Shown piece after piece: positions 7,628 through 15,246 of a stretch of DNA of 50,407 nt. The number at the start of each line of letters is the position of its first letter. Within the stretch, counting starts at the first letter, position 1. This stretch comes from Burkholderiales bacterium (GTDB lineage Bacteria; Pseudomonadota; Gammaproteobacteria; Burkholderiales; Burkholderiaceae_D), in NCBI GenBank assembly GCA_016200895.1, contig JACQDX010000041.1, positions 1 to 50,407 on the forward strand. Reading direction: 5' to 3'. Made by a program: the position numbers and the translations under genes. The notes beneath the pieces are model-generated. The model had not been told where the DNA came from and made no database searches. It saw only the letters and a program-made list of their open reading frames with translations.

Positions 7628-9472
7628 TCAATTTATCTTTTGGCTGTCTACCCACTTGTTCACTTTGGCTTCCAATAAGGCTAGCGGCAGCGTGCCATCG
7701 CTGAGTATCACATCATGGAATTGGCGCAGGTCAAAGCGCTTGTCCAAAGCTACGCTGGCTTTTTGCCTGAGTTCGACAATTTTCAGTGAACCTATCTTGT
7801 AACCCAGAGCCTGGCCCGGCCAGGCCATATAGCGTTCGGTTGCCTGCCGTGAGGCGGCTTCGCTATAACCCAGAGTGGTTTGCTGGTATTGGATAGCCTG
7901 TTCACGCGTCCAGCCTTTGGAGTGCAAGCCGGTATCCACCACCAGGCGGGTGGCACGCAAAAGTTCGTCTGTCAGGTGACCAAGGTAGGCGCCAGGGTCG
8001 TTTTCAAACAAACCCATCTCTTTGCCCAAGGTTTCTGCATACAGGGCCCAGCCTTCGGTATAGGCATTATTGCCACCGAATTTGCGGAATTTAGGGATGT
8101 CCAGTTCCTGTGATGTTGCCAAATGGAAATGGTGCCCAGGCTGACCTTCATGCAGGTACAGGGTTTTCATGCCAGTCGTGCTGTAGTCGGCAGGATTATG
8201 AATGACAGTCCAGAATACGCCCGGACGCGAGCCATCAAAGGCAGGCTGGGTGTAATGGTCAGATGCTGTCTGCCTGCTGATTTCAGGTTCTGCACGGATA
8301 TCCAGAGCCGCTTTTGGCATCCTGTTAAACAGTTCAGGCAGTTTGGCTTTGACCATTTTTTCTATCTGGCGGTAGCCATCCAGCACCTCCGCCTCAGTCT
8401 TGTAGGGGCGATACTGGTTTTGCGTATCTATCCAGGCTGGCAAGCCCACCGGGTCGCCGGTGTAGCCCAGTTTTGGCCCCAGGGCGACAAATTCACTCTG
8501 TATGCGTGCCACTTCTTTCAAACCTAAGGCGTGGATGGTGTCCGGGTCCAGATTGGTGGTGGTCTGGTCGCGTACTAGTGCGCGATACCAGGCATCGCCA
8601 CCTGGCAGGGCACTGAAGCCACTGCTGTCACGGCTGGCAGCCAGATAATCTTGTGACAGAAATTGATTGAACTGGCGCAAGGCAGGCAAGACTTTTGCTG
8701 TCAGAACCTGTTTGTATGCCTTGCTCAGGCGTTGCTTATCTGCCGCACTGAAACTGTCCGGGAAATTTTTGACTGGTGCAAAGTAGGCATGATCCTCTGC
8801 CTTGTCGGTTACCAGTTGCGTGAACTGTGGCAGGGCAGAATTGACTAATGCCCTAGGCAAGACGATGCCACGTTTCATGCCTTCGCGCATATTGCCAGTA
8901 GCCTGATTTACCCAAACTGGCAATTGTGCCAGGCGGTGTAAAAAGACTTCATATTGCTTGACGGTCTTCAAGGGCTGCGCGCTTTGTCCAGAGGCAAAAT
9001 GCGCGAGCGTGACAGGCAGGCTGTCCATTTGGTTGATGGGTAACAAGTGTCCATCAAACCTGGCCATTTCCAGACTGGCCTTGAGTTCATAGTCCAGGCA
9101 ATCATAACTGACTGCATCGGTCGCTGATAATTGTTCACGTTTGATATGCGCCAATTTGCTGGCGACATCTTTCCACATGACGATCTGTTTTGCCCGGACC
9201 GGCGCTGACAGTGTCATAGGCAGTTTGTCATCATAACGAGTGTCACCGTTATAAGTGGCACCTATGGGGTCAAAGGCGGTTTGTTTTTCATAGTATTCAT
9301 CCGCCAGCCTATTTAACTGTTGGCTCAGTTGTGTATTCCCTTGCTGCCCGGATTGCGCAACTGCAGCGTGCTTATTTATAGTCTTGGCCATATCAGTTGC
9401 CGCCATGACAGTGGCGCAACTAATCAAACCAGCAGAAATAAGAACACTTGTTAATAAGCGCAACTTGAGCAT
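7628..9472 (-). CDS. DUF885-family metallopeptidase-like lipoprotein
   Basis: The 614-residue protein belongs to DUF885, a family of predicted zinc carboxypeptidase-like proteins. The diagnostic HEGQPGHH motif is at residues 441-448, followed by GWALYAETLGKEMG, which supplies a likely third metal ligand. The N-terminus MLKLRLLTSVLISAGLISC has a hydrophobic segment and a lipobox-like LISC, so Cys19 is probably lipidated and the protein sits on the periplasmic face of a membrane. Cleavage further on, after VMAA, is the alternative. The ATG at 9472 has AGGAAA eight bases upstream. It is monocistronic, and its substrate is unknown. Confidence 0.9.
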   Translation of the reverse strand: MLKLRLLTSVLISAGLISCATVMAATDMAKTINKHAAVAQSGQQGNTQLSQQLNRLADEYYEKQTAFDPIGATYNGDTRYDDKLPMTLSAPVRAKQIVMWKDVASKLAHIKREQLSATDAVSYDCLDYELKASLEMARFDGHLLPINQMDSLPVTLAHFASGQSAQPLKTVKQYEVFLHRLAQLPVWVNQATGNMREGMKRGIVLPRALVNSALPQFTQLVTDKAEDHAYFAPVKNFPDSFSAADKQRLSKAYKQVLTAKVLPALRQFNQFLSQDYLAASRDSSGFSALPGGDAWYRALVRDQTTTNLDPDTIHALGLKEVARIQSEFVALGPKLGYTGDPVGLPAWIDTQNQYRPYKTEAEVLDGYRQIEKMVKAKLPELFNRMPKAALDIRAEPEISRQTASDHYTQPAFDGSRPGVFWTVIHNPADYSTTGMKTLYLHEGQPGHHFHLATSQELDIPKFRKFGGNNAYTEGWALYAETLGKEMGLFENDPGAYLGHLTDELLRATRLVVDTGLHSKGWTREQAIQYQQTTLGYSEAASRQATERYMAWPGQALGYKIGSLKIVELRQKASVALDKRFDLRQFHDVILSDGTLPLALLEAKVNKWVDSQKIN

Positions 9473-9848
9473 AAGAGTTTCCTAAAGAATATTTATTAAA
9501 ATAGTTTGCAAGCATACCACTGTGCGTGCGCTAATTTGCTATGACCTTAGTGAGCGTATGACAGTTCCCGTGAACGGAATTCTCTTTGAATAAAAAATCG
9601 GTTTACCCGGCATTTTTTCATCAAGCTTTTTAAACTTTGACCGTTAAACCATTAGATCACGCATATTCCATTTGATGGTTCACCAATTCCGAAGTGCGTG
9701 CGGATGGAGCTGATATCGGGCTGGCAAGCCATGCGTGGTCGCGTTCTTTTTTTGTACGCGAGTGGCGGGCTTTTGCATGTGAAAGTGCACAGACCTTAGA
9801 TGTGCGTTCCAGGTTTTTCTAATTGGCAGCTCAAGGCTGGAGCGCATC
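9473..9848. other. Divergent intergenic region, 376 bp
   Basis: The region lies between the divergently transcribed DUF885 and EF-hand genes and should hold both promoters. It contains A/T-rich blocks and a GGAG ribosome-binding site just before the start at 9849. I saw no hairpin, repeat or convincing small gene in it. Confidence 0.6.
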
Positions 9849-10973
9849 ATGAAAATTGCTTCATCGGATATTTCCCTTTCTTCACAACACGCTGCCACCA
9901 CGACTCTGGAAACGCAGGAAAAATTACGTGCCTGGATAGGCAAGGAGCGCCCTGATTTTGAAGGCAGGAATGCTAATGGCCCGGCAAACTTGAGAAATGC
10001 ATCCAGTAATGTACAAATTTCTGATGCTGGCAAGTCTGCGCAGTTTGCACCACCTCTGCCACCCGCAGTTCCGGCAAGCTCTGCTGCGTCAACTGATGCG
10101 GTACAGCAAGCCAGTGATGAAGCTGAAAATGACCCGCGTATACAGCTGATCAAATACATCATAGAACTCATGACAGGCAGGAAAATTAATTCCCTGGGTA
10201 GTGCTGATTTGCAATCTGATACCGCTGCTCCGGCAACACAGGCAACGGCTCAGCCAGCCCAGCCACCGGCGGAAGGCGCAGCGCAAAATGCCCCGCCCGC
10301 ACAAAAAGGCTGGGGTGTAGAGATAGACAGGCATCAATCTTATACAGAGACGGAGCAGACCTCTTTCCACTCTACCGGAAAAATAGTCACAGCAGATAAT
10401 AAGGAAATCAGTTTCGATTTGTCGTTTGAGCTAAGCCGCAGCTATCACGAAGAGAGTAGTAGCAGTGTGAGGCTTGGTGACGCCAAAAAAGTCGATCCAC
10501 TGGTCATCAATTTCTCTGGTAACTCTGCACAATTGACGTCGCAAAAATTTGCCTTTGATCTGGATGCCGATGGCAAGAAAGAAAATGTCTCTTTCGTCCA
10601 GGGCGCAGGCTTTCTGGCGCTGGATAAAAACAATGATGGCAAGATCAATAATGGCAGTGAATTGTTTGGGCCGGGTACCGGGAATGGTTTTTCTGAGTTG
10701 GCAGCCTATGACAGCGATGGCAATCACTGGATAGACGAAAACGATGCGATTTATCAGAAATTGAAAGTATGGACCAAGGATGGTGCAGGTCATGATCAAT
10801 TGCAGACTTTGAAACAGGCCAATGTAGGAGCACTGTATCTGGGGAATGCCAGCACTGAATTCGATTTAAAAAATGCACAAAATCAGTCTAACGGACAAAT
10901 CCGTTCTTCCGGCGTTTGGCTAAGCGAAGACGGAAAGGCGCATAGTTTGCAGCAAGTGGATTTGTCAGTATAA
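9849..10973 (+). CDS. EF-hand calcium-binding protein of unknown function
   Basis: The 374-residue protein has no signal peptide. Residues 1-170 are low complexity, rich in Ala, Gln and Pro. The C-terminal half begins near DLDADGKKENVSFV and holds two calcium-loop sequences: DKNNDGKINNGSELF from Asp259, which fits an EF-hand exactly, and DSDGNHWIDENDAIY from Asp288. This 'FLALDKNNDGKINNGSELFG' module is common in large secreted or surface proteins and phage-like hypotheticals of Proteobacteria. The ATG at 9849 follows CTGGAGCGCATC. It stands alone with its own terminator. A calcium-responsive role is inferred; nothing shows its partner or location. Confidence 0.75.
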   Translation: MKIASSDISLSSQHAATTTLETQEKLRAWIGKERPDFEGRNANGPANLRNASSNVQISDAGKSAQFAPPLPPAVPASSAASTDAVQQASDEAENDPRIQLIKYIIELMTGRKINSLGSADLQSDTAAPATQATAQPAQPPAEGAAQNAPPAQKGWGVEIDRHQSYTETEQTSFHSTGKIVTADNKEISFDLSFELSRSYHEESSSSVRLGDAKKVDPLVINFSGNSAQLTSQKFAFDLDADGKKENVSFVQGAGFLALDKNNDGKINNGSELFGPGTGNGFSELAAYDSDGNHWIDENDAIYQKLKVWTKDGAGHDQLQTLKQANVGALYLGNASTEFDLKNAQNQSNGQIRSSGVWLSEDGKAHSLQQVDLSV

Positions 10974-10992
10974 ATGTGCTCTGGCAGGACAA

Positions 10993-11026
10993 GTAAAAAC
11001 AGCTCCAGGTACGGAGCTGTTTTTAC
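10993..11026. terminator. Bidirectional intrinsic terminator
   Basis: A perfect 14-bp stem, GTAAAAACAGCTCC / GGAGCTGTTTTTAC, with a 6-base loop lies between the convergent ends of the EF-hand gene (10973) and the chemoreceptor gene (11046). The A- and T-runs within the stem let it work both ways. Confidence 0.88.
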
Positions 11027-11045
11027 GTGGCGATACAAATACTGC

Positions 11046-12782
11046 TTAAAATTCTTCCCAGTCATCATTGGTTGTAGCAGTTGGTTTTTCCATGCTGGAT
11101 GTCCTCCTGGCAGGTTTTTCTGTTGCTTTAGCAGGTGCCTTGCTGATTTTTAAAGGAGTAGTTGCAGCCGTGCTTGTTTTGCTTTTTGCCTTGCTAATTG
11201 CCTTGCTGACCACGGGCGCTGCTTGGTTATTCACTACAGTATCGAGCTTGAAGACACTCACAGCCTGCGCCAGCGCACCTGCCTGCTCCTGCATGCTCTC
11301 GGCAGCCGCTGCCGCTTGTTCAACCAGGGCAGAGTTTTGCTGTGTCATCTCATCCATTTGGGTGATGGCAAGATTGACTTGTTCTATACCCGCACTTTGT
11401 TCCTGGCTGGCCGCAGTAATTTCACTCATGATGTCGGCCACATGTTTGATGGAGGTGACGATCTCATCCATGGTCAGTCCGGCTTCATCAACCAGCTTGT
11501 TACCGAGATTGACTTTTTCTACCGAGTCATCAATCAGCGTTTTGATTTCCTTGGCGGCGCTGGCGCTACGTTGTGCCAGGTTCCTGACTTCAGCTGCCAC
11601 TACGGCAAAGCCACGACCCTGTTCACCGGCGCGGGCGGCTTCTACGGCAGCATTCAATGCCAGGATATTGGTCTGGAAGGCAATGCCATCAATAACGCCG
11701 ATGATGTCAACGATCTTGCCCGAGCTATCTTTGATAGAACCCATGGTATTGACGACCTGGCCAACGATTTGCCCACCCTTGGTAGCAACCTCGGTGGCAG
11801 AGATCGCAAGCTGATTTGCCTGGCGTGCATTGTCGGCATTTTGTTTGACGGTGGAAGTCAGTTCTTCCATAGAAGAAGCGGTTTCTTCCAGTGAGCTGGC
11901 CTGCGACTCTGTCCTGTTTGACAAGTCTGCATTGCCAGAAGCAATTTCGCCGGAAGCCGTGGAGATCATTGCAGTACTGCTATGTACCTGGGTGATGGTC
12001 ATGACCAGACTATTATTCATATCTGCCAGGGCGCTCAGCAATTGTCCGGTCTCATCGCGCGAGCGTACTTCTATGCGGCCAGTCAAATCACCATTGGCGA
12101 CCTTGGTGGCAACTTTGACGGCTTCATCCAGTGGATTGGTAATTGAGCGCGAAATCCAGGCAGCGAAGGCCGCACTGATGATGAAGGCAATAATGCCAAG
12201 GACGATCATCAGATTGCGCGAAAACATGATGATGCTCTTGATCGCTTCGCCATTGGCACTCATATCGTTTTTTTGTATTGCACTCAACTTGTCTATGTCA
12301 ACCAGGGACTGTTTCAGTGCAGGGAAGGTGGATTTTCCCATCATGGCGGTGGCTTCATCCTTTTGATCGAGTTCGATCAGGTCACCTGTCTTGCTGAATG
12401 CAGCCACAAAAGCTGCATTGGATGCGATTAATTTTTCAACCGCTTCTTTTTCCGTGGGCGACGGAGCCAGTTTCTTGGAGATTTCAAGCAGGGCGTTAAT
12501 TTTTTTCTTATTCGCATCTATAGCGCCATATTGAGCCGTACGTGCTTTCTGATCAGGTGTAATAAACAACTCCAGCGTACGGCTGCCATTTTCCTGTATC
12601 AGTGCTGAAATCTCCAGCGCACTGATGACACCTACCGCATCATCTTCGAGAATTTCTCTATTCCGGTCAGCAATTTCATTCAGCCTTACCACACTGATGA
12701 CTACCATAAGCAACATGGTGAGCAAGGTCAGGCCGAAACCAAAGCTGAGACGTACCCTGATTTTAAAGTTACTGAAGTTCAT
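11046..12782 (-). CDS. Methyl-accepting chemotaxis protein (MCP 1)
   Basis: This is a 578-residue transmembrane chemoreceptor. TM1 is at about residues 10-33, followed by a periplasmic four-helix-bundle sensor, TM2 near 190-212 (LMIVLGIIAFIISAAFAAWI), a HAMP domain, and a long cytoplasmic coiled coil. The hairpin tip is canonical, with IDGIAFQTNILALNAAVEAA and GEQGRGFAVVAAEVRNLAQR. The last residues, DDWEEF, resemble the C-terminal pentapeptide that recruits CheR and CheB. A low-complexity Ala/Lys/Thr linker joins this tail to the signalling helix. The paralogue at 30151-31887 has exactly the same length. The ligand cannot be predicted. No chemotaxis cluster is nearby, so it is an orphan receptor gene. 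Confidence 0.95.
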   Translation of the reverse strand: MNFSNFKIRVRLSFGFGLTLLTMLLMVVISVVRLNEIADRNREILEDDAVGVISALEISALIQENGSRTLELFITPDQKARTAQYGAIDANKKKINALLEISKKLAPSPTEKEAVEKLIASNAAFVAAFSKTGDLIELDQKDEATAMMGKSTFPALKQSLVDIDKLSAIQKNDMSANGEAIKSIIMFSRNLMIVLGIIAFIISAAFAAWISRSITNPLDEAVKVATKVANGDLTGRIEVRSRDETGQLLSALADMNNSLVMTITQVHSSTAMISTASGEIASGNADLSNRTESQASSLEETASSMEELTSTVKQNADNARQANQLAISATEVATKGGQIVGQVVNTMGSIKDSSGKIVDIIGVIDGIAFQTNILALNAAVEAARAGEQGRGFAVVAAEVRNLAQRSASAAKEIKTLIDDSVEKVNLGNKLVDEAGLTMDEIVTSIKHVADIMSEITAASQEQSAGIEQVNLAITQMDEMTQQNSALVEQAAAAAESMQEQAGALAQAVSVFKLDTVVNNQAAPVVSKAISKAKSKTSTAATTPLKISKAPAKATEKPARRTSSMEKPTATTNDDWEEF

Positions 12783-12830
12783 GGCGAGGATTCCTGTACA
12801 GATCAGTTTTTAGGGAGACAGGCAACAGCG

Positions 12831-12856
12831 AATTTAGGTTTTAGCATACCTAAATT
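12831..12856. promoter_or_regulatory. Inverted repeat upstream of MCP 1
   Basis: A perfect 9-bp inverted repeat, AATTTAGGT / ACCTAAATT, with an 8-base spacer lies about 50-75 bases upstream of the MCP 1 start, in the region between MCP 1 and the divergent FAH-family gene. It is a plausible operator; the binding protein is unknown. Confidence 0.55.
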
Positions 12857-12970
12857 TGCGCCGTTCTGCTAAGTAAATTGCTAGTTAGTCGTTGTGGTTG
12901 TCAGTTTCCTGACAAATTAGACAGACCCTTCAGGTAAAATCGTAAAATACTTGATCAAAACAGAGGAATT

Positions 12971-13957
12971 ATGAAGCTTGCAACACTGAGGGATGGTTCC
13001 CGGGATGGGCAATTGCTGGTGGTTGCCCGTGATTTAAAGACGGCAGCGATTGCTGATGGTATCGCCCCGACTCTGCAACGGGCCCTGGATGACTGGAATT
13101 TTATCCAGCCCCAGTTGGAAGAGTTGTATAACCGCCTGAATTCTGGCCGGGCTGCCTATAGTTTTGAGTTTGAGCCAAAAAACTGCATGGCACCCTTGCC
13201 GCGTGCATTTCAATGGGCGGATGGCTCATCCTATGTCAATCATGTAGAACTCGTGCGCAAAGCCAGAAATGCCGAAATGCCGGATAGCTTCTGGCACGAC
13301 CCTCTGATGTATCAGGGCGGCAGTGATGATTTTATTGGCCCTTGTGATGACATCGTCATGACTTCTGAAGAATGGGGCATCGATTTTGAAAGTGAAATCG
13401 CTGTTGTTACTGGCGATGTGCCCATGGGTGTCAAGGTGCAGCATGCACGCGACCACATACTTCTGCTCATGCTGGTGAATGATGTGTCACTGCGTAACCT
13501 GATACCGGTAGAGCTGGCCAAAGGCTTTGGCTTCTTCCAGTCCAAACCGGCTTCCTGCTTTTCCCCGGTTGCGGTGACGCCAGACGAATTGGGCGAAGCC
13601 TGGAAAGATGGCAAGGTCAATCTGGCACTGCGGTCCAGCATGAATGGTATGTTGGTCGGTCAGCCAAATGCCGGTGTGGACATGGTGTTTTCTTTCCCGC
13701 AACTGATCACGCACCTGTGCAAGACCAGGAATGCCAGGGCAGGCACCATCATCGGTTCTGGCACGGTATCTAATAAAGATGTCAGCAAAGGTTATAGCTG
13801 CATCGCTGAAAAACGCGCGCTGGAAATGATAGCCGTCGGCGAACCGGTGACACCATACATGAAATTTGGTGACAACATCAAGATAGAAATGCTGGATAAG
13901 AATGGTAAATCCATTTTTGGTGCGATTGATCAAAGCGTGGTTGAATCACACCTTTAA
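12971..13957 (+). CDS. Fumarylacetoacetate hydrolase (FAH) family protein
   Basis: The 328-residue protein has the FAH fold. Acidic metal ligands are visible in WGIDFESEIAVVTGD and in LVNDVSLRNL, and GTIIGSGTVSNKD forms the conserved glycine-rich active-site loop. Members cleave carbon-carbon bonds of acylpyruvate-like compounds in aromatic degradation. The single-domain length and N-terminus MKLATLRDGSRDGQL match a betaproteobacterial type often annotated as fumarylacetoacetase of tyrosine catabolism, but no other tyrosine-pathway gene is here, so the substrate is open. The start follows AGAGGAATT. An ABC binding-protein gene follows 53 bases downstream. Confidence 0.9.
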   Translation: MKLATLRDGSRDGQLLVVARDLKTAAIADGIAPTLQRALDDWNFIQPQLEELYNRLNSGRAAYSFEFEPKNCMAPLPRAFQWADGSSYVNHVELVRKARNAEMPDSFWHDPLMYQGGSDDFIGPCDDIVMTSEEWGIDFESEIAVVTGDVPMGVKVQHARDHILLLMLVNDVSLRNLIPVELAKGFGFFQSKPASCFSPVAVTPDELGEAWKDGKVNLALRSSMNGMLVGQPNAGVDMVFSFPQLITHLCKTRNARAGTIIGSGTVSNKDVSKGYSCIAEKRALEMIAVGEPVTPYMKFGDNIKIEMLDKNGKSIFGAIDQSVVESHL

Positions 13958-14010
13958 GCGTATTCAATGAGTTCTGGTATTTGACTGTAATTTTTTTGGG
14001 GAGGCACCGC

Positions 14011-15177
14011 ATGTCCTTGATTTTTTCGTATTCCCTGCGTGGCGTTGTTGTCGCAGCTTTGAGTTTGGGTAGCGTTATAGCGCAGGCGCAGATCAGGGTG
14101 GGTATCAATTTATCGACCACAGGTCCGGCAGCGGCGATCGGTGCTTCATCCAAAAATGCCATCATGTTGTGGCCGAAAGAAATTGGCGGCAAAAAAGTTG
14201 AGTATATTCTGCTTGATGACGCCAGTGACCCTGGCAATGCAGTCAGGAATGCCCGCAAGCTCATCACCGAAGAAAAGGTCGATGTCATCGTCGGCCCGAA
14301 TACTACGCCCAGCGCCCTGGCGATGCTGGAGACTGTGGCAGAAAACGAAACGCCCATGATCACTCTTGCTGCATCGGCCAGCATCGTTGAACCCATGGAT
14401 GCCAAACGTGCCTGGGCTTTCAAGATGCCGCAGAACGATACGCACATGACGACCATATTGACGCAGCACATGGCTGACCATGGCGTCAAGACGGTGGCCT
14501 TCATCGGTTTTGCTGACGCCTATGGTGAAGGCTGGTGGCGTGAGTTTTCCAAACTGGCTGAACTGCGGCATATCAAGATCGTCGCCAATGAGCGTTTTGC
14601 CCGCACCGATACCAGCGTTACAGGACAGGTCTTGAAAATGATGTCTGCCAAACCTGATGCTGTGCTGATAGCCGGTTCTGGTACGCCCGCAGTCTTGCCG
14701 CAAAAAACATTGATAGAACGTGGTTATAAAGCGCAGATTTACCAGACCCATGGTATCGCCAGCCAGGAATTTTTGAGGCTCGGTGGCAAGGATGTGGAAG
14801 GCACTTTATTCCCTACCGGGCCAGCGGTGGTGGCACTGCAATTACCTGAAAAGCATGCAGTCAAAAAAATCTCTACAGAGTTTGTGCGCAAGTATGAAGC
14901 GACCTATGGAGCAGGCACAACCACACAATTTGCTGGAGATGCCTGGGGCGCGTATATGTTGTTGGCGAATGCAATTCCCGTTGCATTGAAAACCGCGCAG
15001 CCAGGCAGCAAGGCTTTCAGGCAGGCCTTGCGTACTGCAATCGAAAATACCAAAGATTTGATTGTGCCTCAGGGCGTCATCAATATGAATGCAACTGACC
15101 ATGTAGGGCTGGACCAGCGTTCACGAGTCATGGGTAAAATCCAGGGAGGACAATTTGTCTATGCCTATGGTGGTTGA
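14011..15177 (+). CDS. ABC transporter substrate-binding protein, LivK type
   Basis: This 388-residue periplasmic binding protein is of the branched-chain amino acid class (type I fold). A signal peptide covers residues 1-26 (VVVAALSLGSVIAQAQ). The mature start IRVGINLSTTGPAAAIG and the block DDASDPGNAVRNARKLI are typical, as are VDVIVGPNTTPSALAML and TLAASASIVEPM, which form the ligand cleft. The ATG at 14011 is chosen because GGGGAGG precedes it. The family also binds aromatic acids and amides. No permease or ATPase gene is adjacent, so the transport partner must lie elsewhere. It may be co-transcribed with the FAH-family gene, which would suggest an aromatic ligand; this is inference. Confidence 0.9.
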   Translation: MSLIFSYSLRGVVVAALSLGSVIAQAQIRVGINLSTTGPAAAIGASSKNAIMLWPKEIGGKKVEYILLDDASDPGNAVRNARKLITEEKVDVIVGPNTTPSALAMLETVAENETPMITLAASASIVEPMDAKRAWAFKMPQNDTHMTTILTQHMADHGVKTVAFIGFADAYGEGWWREFSKLAELRHIKIVANERFARTDTSVTGQVLKMMSAKPDAVLIAGSGTPAVLPQKTLIERGYKAQIYQTHGIASQEFLRLGGKDVEGTLFPTGPAVVALQLPEKHAVKKISTEFVRKYEATYGAGTTTQFAGDAWGAYMLLANAIPVALKTAQPGSKAFRQALRTAIENTKDLIVPQGVINMNATDHVGLDQRSRVMGKIQGGQFVYAYGG

Positions 15178-15211
15178 AATTCATTTCTGAATGCATGTTG
15201 TGAATACCAGG

Positions 15212-15246
15212 GCGCGCTCAATTTATAAAGAATTGAGCGCGCTTTT
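15212..15246 (+). terminator. Intrinsic terminator after the ABC binding protein gene
   Basis: A perfect 12-bp stem, GCGCGCTCAATT / AATTGAGCGCGC, with a 7-base loop is followed by TTTT. It ends directly at the stop codon of the convergent patatin gene. Confidence 0.92.

Noticed and set aside
7138..7802. Open frames on the + strand across R1 copy 2 and the DUF885 gene end
   Set aside because: They are antisense to the HDOD and DUF885 coding regions or follow the repeat; no start signals or domain features.
9680..10171. 163-codon frame on the - strand over the EF-hand gene
   Set aside because: It is antisense to a real coding region with clear calcium loops further on, and its composition is a mirror of the Ala/Gln-rich N-terminus.
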